A stretch of 64,000 nt of DNA from Micropterix aruncella (Eukaryota; Arthropoda; Insecta; Lepidoptera; Micropterigidae): positions 870,275 through 934,274 of the forward strand of contig OX155957.1 of the NCBI GenBank assembly GCA_944548615.1, given 5' to 3'. A program made the position numbers and the translations under genes. Numbering within the stretch: the first letter of the stretch is position 1; each line of letters starts with the position of its first letter. The notes below the pieces were generated by a model. That model searched no databases and was not told the origin of the DNA. It saw only the letters and a list, made by a program, of their open reading frames with translations. Positions 1 to 11,166 of this stretch are shown here, in pieces.

Positions 1-309
1 TAAATCCGCATCATTCCTTATCGCGTCTTGTAAATGTATATAATTTTCTGCGCTCAGTTTCGTTTGGTTCAAAGCAATAAACCTTAAGCGCTCACTCTCT
101 ACTTTGACGTACATGTCCACCAAAAATTGATGTAGGAGAAGTCGACACCGAAGCAATAAATTAAAATTGTTGCGTCGTACCATCATATGATAAGCATAAA
201 AGTCTGAAAGAAGGCCTTGTCGCACTCGGGAATCTCTGATCTTTCTATGTACGCTGGCGACTTTTTCTACTCTTCCTAAAAAATACAATACCTGCTTATT
301 CAATGAAAA
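1..309 (-). CDS. Helitron Rep/helicase polyprotein fragment (runs off left edge)
   Basis: The minus strand is open for 103 codons from a TAA just upstream (310-312) to the window edge. The translation contains segments such as DFYAYHMMVRR, LLLRCRLLLHQFLVDMYVK and ESERLRFIALNQ, followed by AENYIHLQDAI. I recognise these as the Helitron-like N-terminal region that precedes the Rep nuclease in Helitron polyproteins. No start codon is evident; a TTTTTTAG about 35 nt into the open frame could be a splice acceptor, or this may be a broken copy. The HUH nuclease and helicase motifs would lie to the left, outside the window. Together with the Helitron-type 5' terminus at 898 it suggests one minus-strand Helitron. 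Family assignment is from memory of motifs, not a search. Confidence 0.68.
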
Positions 310-898
310 TTACAGCAACATACTAATTAATAGTCAAAAAATAATTCTAATCTGCTAATTGTGAAACGAAATAACGCTTTTTACCTATGCAATGGAGATA
401 AAAACGAAGTAATTTCTATAATTACCTACTAACCACAAACAAATTACGCTTTCGTTGTTTTATTGTAAGTAATAATTAATTTACGATTACGATGATAACA
501 TTAATTACGGACACATTATGAACACAGCTGTCAATGACATCGCCATAGTAACGTCACGCAATCGTCGCCATAGTAACGTCGCGTAATCGTTACAAACTTT
601 CGCGTTTATATTATTAGTAGGAAGTAGGATTGTTGAGAAAATTTTCAAAATATATGTTGACGCTTAGAATTTAAATTTCGAATATCAATTTCTTAGATTT
701 TTCCTACTTACTTGACAGTTATCGTTATATTGTAGATAATTCACACTATATCTTTATAAATTATAGCCTATGTGTTATTCTGATGTGTAAGCTATATTAT
801 TGTAAAGTTTCATCAAAGTCCATTCAGTAGTTTTTGCGTGAAAGAGTAACAAACATCCAGACATACATACAAACATTCGCGTTTATAATAGTATAGGA
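1..898 (-). mobile_element. Helitron 5' portion
   Basis: Read on the minus strand, a Helitron-like terminus TCCTATACTATTATAAACGC starts at 898 and is preceded by A, as expected for insertion between A and T. The Rep-like frame lies further downstream at 309-1. A second similar terminus is seen near 625, and 542-587 holds a tandem copy of a CATAGTAACGTC-type unit, so this may be two nested elements. The 3' end is outside the window. Confidence 0.5.
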
Positions 899-1537
899 TG
901 GTTATTTGAATTAGGAAGGTCTAAATCTGAAAACTTGGTTTGTAAAGCGTATGTATAACGGTTAATTTAAAAATAATATTGTATATTTATATACATTATT
1001 ATGTATATATTATGTATTATTAGTATTATTTCTTATTTTTTAGCAGTGCTTTCATAATTGTATTTATATGTTTTATTAAATTATAAATATATATTTATCC
1101 CTTATATCATTTATTATTTATTGAAATCGTATTTACGTATATGTGTATTTGCCATATTGTATTTTTTTTTACCAACAAGGTTTTATTCGTACAAATTTAG
1201 TGTTTTGATTTGTATTATAATGTTATTTATTTATTATTATATAATATTTAATTTTAATTAAGTACATTCATTAATTATAAAAATAAAAAGTTTTTTTGCC
1301 TTAATTAGGCTAATTGTTAGTTGTTAACATAAGTTGTTTTACTTATTTTAATTACTCTGACCCGCCTAGATACGGGACAGTTTAGTCCTAGTTAGGTGGG
1401 CAATGAGCATTAGCTGCATTTCGGTGTTCAATTTTTCCGAGTTACTTATAACATTGATAACAATGGGGCTAAATGTACAAAAATGAAATGAATAAAGCAT
1501 TAAAAATAAAAAATATAATATAATCAATGATTTAAGT

Positions 1538-4331
1538 CAGCGGTCGGCAACCGGCGGCCCGTGGACTATCTCGGTGCGGCCCGCAAGCCTGAGGTCCGTA
1601 AGAAAAAATACCAAAGCAAAAGGCCATATAAATTCTCTAGAATTTATACGGCCATGCTGCTGGGCCATGAGAGTATTCTTGAAAGTTCGCTCTTACGCGG
1701 GGTGATAAAAATGTACCTATTTCATTTCCTAAGAACTGTTTATCAAGACTGTGATGTTATGTATTGTTTCTACCGAAAATAAAGATTTGCAGTATTCAAT
1801 TCTTAGCAATTTCTTTCGCGATTATCCGCCGCATCTTGCCATCGGCGGCGGCGCGGCGGCTCCCTTGAGACAATAGGCGGCGGCACTCTTTGATTAGACG
1901 CAGGTGTGCGGCGGTGAAAAAATTCAAAGCGACCGGCTTTAGTTAAAATCACACCCGCGCGCAGCTCTCGCCTCATTCCGTTGTGTAACTTCGCCGGGAA
2001 ATCACGTCTCATCTGGTTGCCAGCTACGCGTTTCGTTTCACCTTTCTTCCCTTCGCTGATAGCTTACGAACGACGTATGAGGTAAGTAAGTTGTATGCAC
2101 TCGCGAGCAATTTGTTATATTTTATTTACTGCTTGTTTATGTGAACCTTCAAATTGATGGGCAAATATTATAAGGACAGGGATAGTACTAGACATGATAT
2201 GAAGATAGTAACATAGCGAGCATTTTTTATTATAACTGGAAGAAGCAATATTTATTATAACTGGAACAAATTTATTTTTAATTTTACACCGAATTTAAAT
2301 TTCTTCATTATTGTTACAGAATAATTACATAAACATGGCTTCAAGAAAAAGGAAGCTAGAAGAAGAAAAAAGAGTTTTTAACGAATTATGGACAGAATTA
2401 TACTTTTTTATCGAGTTTAAAGGAAAACCGTTATGCTTGATTTGTCAAAAGAGTATTTCTGTAGTAAAGGAATATAACCTGAAGCGACATTACGACACTG
2501 AAAACAAAACTAAATTTGACTGTCTTGAATGAGAAATACGAAAGAGTAAAATTTTCACTTTGAAATAGTCATTAAAAAATCAACAAAACATATTTAAGGT
2601 TGTGGCCGACAACAGCGAATCGAATGTTCGTGCCAGCTACAGGGTAGCAGAGATTCTAGCAAAAAGTGTACGTCCGTTTACCGATAGTGAATTAGTAAAG
2701 AGTGTGTCTTAGCTATCGCAGAAGAAATATGCCCAGAGCAGAAAAAAATGTTTGAAAGTCTTAGTCTCTCTGCCAGAACTTGCACCCGACGTACCGAAGA
2801 CTTGGGTGCTAATTTGTGTGAACAACTCAGGGATAAGGCGCAGTCTTTTGACTGCTTCTCTTTAGCGATGGATGAAAGTACGGACGTGTCGGATACAGCA
2901 CAGCTGCTCATATTTGTACGCGGCATCGACGAAAACTTTACTGTTTACGAAGAGCTTGTGAAAATGTGCAGTTTGAAAGGTACAACTACGGGAGAAGATT
3001 TATTTCACCATTTGGAACAAGCTCTGGATTCACTGCAATTAAGCTGGGAAAAGTTAACAAGTGTCACTACCGATGGAGGCAAGAACATGAGCGGTCACAA
3101 CAAAGGTGTTGTTGGGAGAATCATTAGCAAAGTGAAAGATTCTGGATCTACTGTGCCATTGATTTTTCACTGTATTGTCCATCAAGAGGCATTGTGCTCC
3201 AAGGTTATATCCTGGAAAGAAATAATGGATACTGTAACATCCACTGTTAATTTTATAAGAAGAAATGGGCTCACACACCGTCAGTTCCAAAAGTTTTTGG
3301 AAGATCTGGAAGCTGATCATGGTGACGTGGTTTACTACTGTGAAGTGAGGTGGCTTAGTCGAGGTGCCGTTTTGGAACGGTTTTTTAATTTGAGGAAAGA
3401 AATTGGCAACTTAATGGAGATGAAAGGAAAGCCAGTGGAAGAGCTTACTAACAAACAGTGGATTATCGATCTTGGTTTTTTGACTGATTTGACTATGGAA
3501 CTGAATCAGCTCAACAAACGCTTGCAGGGAAAAAATAAATTGATTTGCGATATGTATTCAGATGTAAAGTCATTTGAGATGAAACTGAAACTGTTTATCA
3601 AGCATATTGATGAAAAAGAGCTTAACCATTTTCCTAATTGCAAGAAAGCCGTGGAAGAAGCTGGAGATAATTTTGAGTGGCAAAATATTACGATGAGAAA
3701 CGCGTTAACACAACTACAAACCGAGTTTGTAAATCGATTCACCGACTTTAAAAAGATATCCCTTAACATGGAAATATTCCAAAACCCTTTTGCAATTGAT
3801 ATTAATGATGTACCAAGCAATTTGCAAATGAACATAGTAGAATTGCAAAGTAATAACACGCTTAAAACGGCATTTACGGAAAGCACTGACTTGGTACAGT
3901 TCTATGGAGGTTTGAGTTCTGAAAACTTCAAAGAATTGAAAAAGTTTGCTCAGCAGATAATCACTATGTTTGGTAGTACATATTTGTGTGAGCAGACTTT
4001 TTCAATTCTTAACTACCGCAAAAGTAAGAATTCTTCGCGGTTAACGGATGAACATTTAGACACGATACTGCGCGTGTCTACGACTAAAATGAAAGCAGAC
4101 GTTAAAAAACTTGCAAGTCAAATGCAGCCGCAAAAATCTCACTAGTTATTATTTTTATGTTAGTATAGTAATTCAATTTAAATAGACATGATTGTATGAA
4201 TATATATGCGTTTTATTTCAAATATTAAAAAGACGTAAAAATAACCGAACATTATATAAATAAGTGCGGCCCGCACTGATACTCTGGCAACATTATGTGG
4301 CCCTGCTATAGCAAAAGGTTGCCGAACCCTG
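1538..4331 (+). mobile_element. hAT DNA transposon with TIRs and 8-bp target duplication
   Basis: The left end reads CAGCGGTCGGCAACC and the right end GGTTGCCGAACCCTG, which are inverted copies with two mismatches. They are flanked by ATTTAAGT (1530-1537) and ATTTAGGT (4332-4339), an 8-bp target duplication with one difference, which is the hallmark of hAT insertion. The interior carries the transposase remains at 2335-4145. The subterminal GCGGCCCGCA motif near both ends (about 1575 and 4265) is also inverted. The ends are well preserved although the coding region is frameshifted. Confidence 0.9.
2335..4145 (+). pseudogene. hAT transposase (ZBED5/GTF2IRD2-like), frameshifted
   Basis: The N-terminal piece (2335-2532) holds a BED-finger-like C-x2-C then H pattern (LCLICQKS, LKRHYD). 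The main 465-codon frame (2748-4145) holds the RNase H-like hAT core: DESTDVSDTAQLLIF, VTTDGGKNMSG, FHCIVHQEALC, and the C-terminal hATC dimerisation segment EQTFSILNYRKSKNSSRLTDEHL. Between 2525 and 2748 the homology moves through three frames: a stop after FDCL, then a stretch near 2600-2700 in another frame, then about one missing base near 2703. The enzyme would excise and reinsert the element, but this copy cannot encode a complete protein. The family resembles transposases often annotated as GTF2I-repeat-domain protein 2-like in insects. Confidence 0.9.
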
Positions 4332-4339
4332 ATTTAGGT

Positions 4340-4923
4340 TATCTCGGTGAGTATATACCTACGTACGATATGTTAAGTATAATATAGTAAATATTAGTAT
4401 TTTATAATAATATTTTAGACATGGTTATAAATAACTATAAATAATGTTAGACTCTTTTTAATAACATTTTAAACATAACTAAAGGTGCTCAGCAGTGCCT
4501 ATTAGGCCAACTTTTTTTAAGGTAAATTTATGTACAATAGGTGCTATATAATAACAATGTAACATTTGAATAACATAATTGATATAATTTTAATTATAAC
4601 TACAAAGGAACTAGTCAGAGTAGGTATACCCTAATCCTCGGAATATCATGGATAATAAGCATAAAAAATAGTCAATAAAATAATGAAATAGTCATAACAA
4701 TAAATGTATATCATTATAATAGTCGTAATCAAAATTTAAATTATGTTATGCACTTCAAGATATTTCTCTTGTACTTCAAGATATTGCACTCAGAATTTCA
4801 TAATTTTAAATTTATCTAATTATTAGTCAAAAATAATCATAATTAAGAAAGAAATAGTCAATAATAATCAATAATCGCTAGTTATCATCAAGATAGAAGA
4901 AACAAAATTCAGGCTGAACCAAC
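4340..4923. other. AT-rich non-coding stretch
   Basis: No reading frame or P450 exon is visible. Repeated short AATAGTCAA-type words resemble the 3' untranslated regions of the LINEs elsewhere in the window (for example 45000-45250). If gene A continues, this is the start of its intron 1. Confidence 0.4.
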
Positions 4924-5129
4924 CTGGCTCCAGGAAACAAATTGTATACCAAATCAATGTCCTTTACGATGTGATGTCTCCGAAAAAAACTTTTCATGGT
5001 ATTACCGAATGGAATCACTGGGGGGACGTGTGGTACGTTCGCTTTTTCAAAATCTCTGAATGATTCTTTGAGGTAGTACCAGGCCACCAACAGGAATACC
5101 ACAAACAGCATAACAATGTCCACAGCCAT
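4924..5129 (-). CDS. P450 gene A, exon 1 (CYP9-like), orphan or partial
   Basis: The ATG at 5127-5129 sits in ACAAAATAATGGC, the same context as genes D and E. The 206-nt exon encodes a hydrophobic N-terminal anchor (about residues 1-20), then the proline-rich hinge HVPPVIPFGN and SFFRRHHIVKDID, ending FPGA plus AG. The donor AG|GTTGGT gives the same phase and exactly the same length as exon 1 of D and E. P450s of this class are ER-membrane monooxygenases. No exon 2 to 9 is visible between 4923 and 1. Since intron 1 of D is 8.8 kb because of insertions, the rest may lie beyond the edge, or this is an orphan exon left by a partial duplication. The exon itself shows no defect. Confidence 0.8.
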
Positions 5130-5285
5130 TATTTTGTAAAAAGACAGACGGTGTCGTCACGAGTCCCACACTAACTGCGTAATGCGTGTAATAATAGCGA
5201 GCAACGCCCATGTCAACAGTAAATTGTTATGTCCTTTGATGATAAAGTATGGCGCGGTTTCTCAAACTTTTTTCATATCATGTTA
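5130..5285 (-). promoter_or_regulatory. 5' flank of gene A, homologous to the gene D promoter
   Basis: Read on the minus strand it shares AGTTTGAGAAACCG, TGACGACACCGT and TACAAAATAATGGC with the region upstream of gene D (about 39823-39956). The shared block shows that the duplication that made gene A carried promoter and 5' UTR. The homology stops near 5285, where a LINE tail is inserted. Confidence 0.55.
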
Positions 5286-5735
5286 TTATCAATTTAAAAA
5301 AAAACATTAAGGAGATGCTGACAGGCCACCCTTTCTATAATCTGACCGAATCCGAGGGCCATGACTTTGCAAATATCGTACCAATTTGAATGATAATTAT
5401 ATATGTACTTTTAGTATTTAAATGTAAGATTTAGCTTTAGTTTGATTATTTAACAATTTACTTACTACTTTGGATGTTACTATGTACAGTTTTTTGTACG
5501 TAAATATTCGATTTATTGACTATTTCAATTGTTAGGCTTCTGCTTTGATTATTCAACTTTTTAACTGATCATTGTAATTATTGTGTGTTTAGTAGGTAGC
5601 TATTAGAATTATTGACTATTTTATTAAATATGCCTTTAATTTGTTTTGTAATATGATTCTACGACGAATAACTTTTAGTAGGTTCTAAAATTTTCTTAGC
5701 TACTATACATTTTTTTTTAAATATTATGGGGGAGT
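5286..5735 (+). mobile_element. CR1/Jockey-type LINE, 3' end only
   Basis: The frame ending with TGA at 5387-5389 reads KEMLTGHPFYNL and EGHDFANIVPI. It matches the C-terminus of the minus-strand LINE at 45265-45750 (KEMLIGHPFYNL, EGHDFANIVPI). The following 3' UTR to about 5735 is the reverse complement of roughly 44950-45260. This is a strongly 5'-truncated copy of that family, inserted just upstream of gene A. Confidence 0.8.
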
Positions 5736-6030
5736 GAATGGGTGGCAAGGTGAACGCTCACATGTGGCAAGACAGCTGTCCTAAACCTACCACAGCCGGT
5801 TCGTAAGTCCGGAATCCACTGCTCACCCCCCAGAAGTGTAAAAATAGTATTATGATGGGCCCGACTCCGGTCGGTGAATTCCATGGCAGCTCCGTTTGTA
5901 TTTATTTATTGTTAAGTAACGATTAAAGTAGTAATGAGTCTTACTACTTAAAACACAAATATTTTGACACGTCCAAGAGCGGTTTTTAGCCACCAATTGG
6001 ACACGACGTAAATCTAATGTAATGTAATGT
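5736..6030 (+). mobile_element. Retroelement 3' tail with (TAATG)n
   Basis: It contains a GC-richer 3' UTR-like block, then GACACGTCCAAGAGCGG and CCAATTGGACACGACG, ending in (TAATG)n near 6010. The inverted form, twice in tandem, is found in gene D intron 1 (40668-40880). The short pentanucleotide tail suggests a LINE or SINE 3' terminus. No coding sequence is recognised. Confidence 0.5.
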
Positions 6031-6189
6031 AGTGTATGTTTGTCTCACACTGTGCATGATACCGTTTAAAAAAAATAAACGGGCACATTAAAATAAAGAA
6101 ATATTCATTTGAGTCAAGATTTTCTTTACTTCGTTTTGATTTATACATCAGTCCAATCAATTTATATATCAGACCTAATAAAAATACAA

Positions 6190-7200
6190 GTAGTTAATGT
6201 TTACTCTTCTGGCAAAGAAAGTATTGTGAACGCACTTCTGTGAGTCTGCGTGTCTGTGTGTATGTGTGTATTATTTCATGAGAGCGTCCAAACGCTTTAT
6301 CCAACTGAGCTGAAATTTGGCATGCAGGCATCATTTGGTCATGGCAAGAGTTAAAAAGATTGTGGTTGAAATCGGTCCACCAGCGGCCGCGCTAGTCTTA
6401 CTTAAATCTCGAAATATTAGAATTAAATTTCATTACTTAAGTGCGTTGTATTATAGGGTCGAAACCACATCAGTTACATTTCGGCTGCAATATCTTTTAT
6501 ACAAGCTACACAAAAAACACGATATACATATTAATCATTTAATTGCGTCGAACGGCCCGAGGCAGCCGAGAAACAAATCATATTGGAAAATAGCCATTTT
6601 AATACCACAGAAATACTACCTTTGCTTTATATATTCTAAAGTATAAATCCTGCTGAAAACGTTATATTTCACGTTTCTTTTTTAAGTAGTTTAGATTTGC
6701 TACAATTAAAGTACAAACCAAGCAAGTAAGTATTTTTATTTCGAAATCACCTCTCCGGACGTAAAAATTAAAAATTATTTTTTTTACAAAATATTCTATA
6801 TATTTTTTTTTTCTTATAATATGAAATCAGTATAAAATACATAATAAAATCAACGGTTAATAGAAACATAACAATAACACAATTATTTTGATATCAATAT
6901 AATTTTCAACAAGAAATTAGCAATTAAATAATTGATACAATAAAAAAGAAATATTAAATCAACGATGAAAGTTATTAAAATAATCAAAATCACAATAAAA
7001 TTGTAATTCTATATAATAAAATAAGGTTTTAGAGAAACCGAATTAAAATATTATCAAGAAACGAAAAGAAAATCAAATCAAGAAAAACTAACTAGACCAT
7101 AAACAAATAGTCATCATAATAATAATCAAATAAGGTTGTACAAATATATCATTACAAAATTATACAGGATACAAATTAATCTAAATAAGAAACTCACCAT
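6190..7200. other. Non-coding repeats and AT-rich sequence
   Basis: 6215-6380 belongs to a dispersed repeat that also occurs at 11910-12040 and inverted at about 21890-22085. Shared words include GTGTCTGTGTGTATG, GGCATGCAGGCAT and TTTGGTCATGGC. 6660-7200 is AT-rich with many AATAATCAAAATC words typical of LINE 3' UTRs here. I see no gene. Confidence 0.4.
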
Positions 7201-7204
7201 CAGG

Positions 7205-7660
7205 AAAGCAAAATTTTTTAATATTTTTTTTTGTGTGGGGCTTCTCTAAGGTCTTTATGAGCCTTGTAACACTGCGACCATTGCTGATCTATTGTATTCT
7301 CCACCTACTATAGTTCTGCGCTAAGCCTCGTGTCATTTAAAAACCGCAACAGGCTTTTGGCGCCAGATTGTTTTACCTCTTCAGGTTGGAGGTAATGACC
7401 ACCCAAGTGGGTGTATCTTTAACGCATCAACGGGTCACACTCGCACATGAGGTGCAGGAGAGTTTCCTATGCCCCTTGGCAGAACCTGCACATTTTTGTG
7501 TCTCGGTGCTTGAGGTTGTACATGTGTTTGTTCAGGCCACAATGCCCCTTGAGCGACCTCACCAGTATGCCGAAAGCCCCATACGTCCAGAAGTTTCCGA
7601 GATATGCCTCTACGAAAATTGGCAACGTTTGGTAATCTTATTAACAGATCACCAAGTAGC
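7205..7660 (-). pseudogene. LINE C-terminal (RNase H / zinc-knuckle) remnant
   Basis: Read on the minus strand, one frame gives GHCGLNKHMYNLKHRDTKMCRFC, then after a stop ETLLHLMCECDPL. This is the pattern of the C-terminal region that follows the RNase H domain in some non-LTR retrotransposons (learned helical block, C-x2-C, then H and C). In-frame stops show it is dead. A related piece in the opposite orientation lies at 32570-33215. Confidence 0.6.
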
Positions 7661-7685
7661 TCCTCGACTATACAAAGTATTGGTT

Positions 7686-8089
<404 letters not shown>

Positions 8090-8890
8090 TCTGATACGTC
8101 TAAAGTTTTTATTGATTCGTTTTATTTTGTTAAACTCTTAAATGCTCATGAGAATTGCGCAGTAAAAATAAGTGAATAGGATCAAAAATGCTTGGAAAGT
8201 TCGCCCATAAGATATTCGTTTACCTGATGTCCACAGTCAGACATAAAACTGCACATATTTTTCATTTTTGAACCTGTGAAAGCCGGTCTGAGAGTGGTTT
8301 GCATATCTCTCCATTTGCTCCCTATTATCAAAACATGGTTTAGACAGGAATATTTATCAATATTTTCCCAATACTGTCTGCTTCTTACTTACCTCTTAAG
8401 GAGAATAGATTCTTTCCGAAAAGGGGATCATTATCTTTAACAACAAAGGTTTGATGATTCAGAAAGTAATCAAAGTCCTTAACGGTGAGCTCCTTGATCA
8501 TTTCCGGATCGCGTATAATGATCACTGGTCGGTCGAAATGAAAAAACCCAAAGTACCTATCGAGGATTACAAAAATATTTAAATGCATATTTTTTTTAAC
8601 AACATGAGAAAACGTTATATATTACAATATTTCAATTCCACTACCTTAAGGTATTTTCTTAATGGTAAATGTCTAGGTAAAATTAAGGTTAAATATTATG
8701 GTGTATCGTGAAACTATTCTTTTTAAAATCAAATATTACAAAACTGAAAGTCTTACTCTAACTTTACAATTTTAAGTACATAAATTTTATGTAATGTTAA
8801 CCATTCAAATCATTCGATTATTTTAATTAAACTAGATACCTGACTACATGTGTAAAAAAAATACAAATCACTTACTATTAGTTATGATTA

Positions 8891-9674
8891 GGGGCCATCC
8901 ACATATTACGTAATCACGTTTTGATATTTTTGACCCGCCCCCCCCCCCCCCCTCTCACGTCAACAGACATAATCAGCGGCCTGACTCCCTCCCCTCATCC
9001 ATCAAGATTACGTAATCAACCGAATTTGCGAAAAATGTGAAGAATCGTGATCCCAGCGTTTGTAAAGTGTTTGAAGACGGTTAGTGGTAAAAACTTTATT
9101 AATTCAAAGTAATTCCAAATCCTGAAACTTTTTAGTTAATTTTAAGATCCCAATCTTCAGACCGCAGTGGCTGTAAAGACTGTATTAAAGAGAAAAAATA
9201 TTTAGGAATGCATTTAAAAACGCACATTTAACGTGCATTTTTAATCTAAAACAATTAAAAGAAATGTGAGGACTTCGCCCACATTCAGTCAACAAAAGAA
9301 GCAATTTCTATAGAATCGAAACCGAAAACACCCTTCGCTCACGAGAAATTGGAGTCTAGTGAAGGGTGGTCACTCTTATAGTCTAATTCTTTGGAACCCA
9401 ACCTTCAGACAATGGTGCCTGTAAAACCGGAATGTTCAAAACAACATTAAAAGAATGCATTTATAAATGCACATTATTTTTCTAAAATAATTAGAACGTC
9501 AAACTCATTGGTTTATTACAAGTAATAATATTGAGATCACAGTGGCTGTGTCCGCAGAGTCGGAGAGCCGCAATGTCGCAAAAAATATAGGATGCGGTGA
9601 CCATAGCTGATTACGTAATCAAGACGCCCCCCCCCCCTCGTAATTAAGCGTAAGCGTAATATGTGGGCAGCCCC
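8891..9674. mobile_element. MITE with TTA target duplication (PIF/Harbinger-like) in intron 1 of gene B
   Basis: The left end GGGGCCATCCACATATTACG and the right end CGTAATATGTGGGCAGCCCC are inverted repeats, flanked by TTA at 8888-8890 and 9675-9677. C-runs follow at both ends (8938-8952, 9626-9637). No transposase frame is present. A three-base TWA duplication is typical of PIF/Harbinger elements; the family assignment rests on that and is tentative. Confidence 0.8.
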
Positions 9675-10035
9675 TTATAAACTATTTTGCCATATGTATT
9701 GCTAGATCTTGCTAACATGTCGAATCCCTTAGAACCCACAACAAATTTTCACCGCGAAATCATAGATCCCTTATAGATAGATACCTTATACTAAATAACT
9801 CGGTTGACTCAATATCTATCAGATGCAATTATGCGTTCCCTTACGTGAAATGAGATCTCATATATTTTTCCGTTTTTTAATAGCTTCTTAAAATTTTGCG
9901 GGCTGGCATAATTTTGCAGCTCAAACTCACTTATCTCTGTTGCTCTCTAAGACGACGATATACAAGACCAGGTATAACTGCAGTATAGGAATCTCTCCTG
10001 GATTTTTAATTTTTAAACGTCACCGGACTATATTC

Positions 10036-11166
10036 GCCACGCAGATTCCGAATCTGCAATAATCTTTAGTCGCTCTCAATAAATAAGCGAGATATAGGCA
10101 TTTTAAGTTTGCATACTAAACGTCAACAAAACGGCCATATTGTTTCAGAAGTATTGTCGGAAAATAGTCGATATATCGCGAGTTCTCTAATATCGATAAC
10201 AATTCGCGATATTACAAAACTGATGGCATGGTCGTGAAAAAACATGTACGATATTTTTAAAAAAAAACTATTTTCGATTTATTTTTCAATGACAGCGTTT
10301 TGAGAATAAAAGGTATCCTGAAAAATAGAAAATTTCTAAATATTTGAAAATCACCGCAAGTAAAATTTTTTTTTCGAATTTCGCGCGAAATTCGAAAAAA
10401 ATATTTTGGCTGCGGTGCTATTGATTTTAACATGAGAATGTGTTAGCGATATTTCGTTTTTTACGAGGTTTCTACAAAATGACTTTGGTCATGATGACTA
10501 AAGGTAACCTGACACAAACGAAATTTCTTTAATATCAAATTAACACCGCAGGCAAAAAGTTTTTTTCTAAATTCGAAAAAAAAATTTGCCTGCGGCGCTA
10601 TCGATGTTAACATGACAATGTGTTAGCGATAATTTGTTTTTTTTCAAGGTTTTTACAAAATGACTTTGGTGATGATGACAAAAGGTAACCTGAAACAAAC
10701 AAAATTTCTTTAACATCAAATTAACACCATGTGCTAGTGCCATGTGTTAGTGATCATCTAAAACAATTGGACAATTTTCAAAGTTTTTACGAATGATTTG
10801 GTGTATTGATGACTAAAGGTAACCTGAAGCAAACGACATTTCAGGATATCTTCTGTCATCAATATGCAAAGTCATTGAAAAACATCGTAAATAGTGCCCT
10901 TTTTTTAAGTTTCGCGAAAATATGTATTTTCCAATCGTTTGTTTTCCAAATATTTCGATTAATCTAAAAACTTTGCAAATTGTCATAATTTCTGTAATAT
11001 CGGTAATTGTTATCGTAATATTACGATATACTCGAATGCGTCCTACACGGTATATATAAACAAAATGGCCGCATCTTTCTTGACATTGGGATGAAAAATT
11101 TGAACGCCTATATCTCGCTTATATTGATATCGAATAAAGATTATGGAAGATTCGAAATCAGCGTGG
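10036..11166. repeat. Foldback repeat with long inverted arms and internal tandem units
   Basis: Inverted arms of about 105 bp (10036-10142 and 11062-11166) share GAGATATAGGC-type sequence. Looser inner homology continues to about 10215 and from about 10985 (TAATATCGATAACAATT against its inverse). Between the arms, imperfect direct units of about 180-190 bp begin near 10308, 10500, 10680 and 10814 with AAGGTAACCTGA. Each of the first two contains a stem. It lies in intron 1 of gene B. No coding sequence is seen. It may be a non-autonomous DNA transposon of foldback type, but no target duplication was identified. Confidence 0.65.
10368..10401. repeat. 34-bp perfect palindrome (cruciform-capable)
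   Basis: A perfect inverted repeat without a spacer, centred on CGCGCG, with 17-bp arms running out into T and A runs. The next unit of the foldback repeat has an analogous stem at 10546-10556 and 10585-10595, CCGCAGGCAAA against its inverse. Confidence 0.9.
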
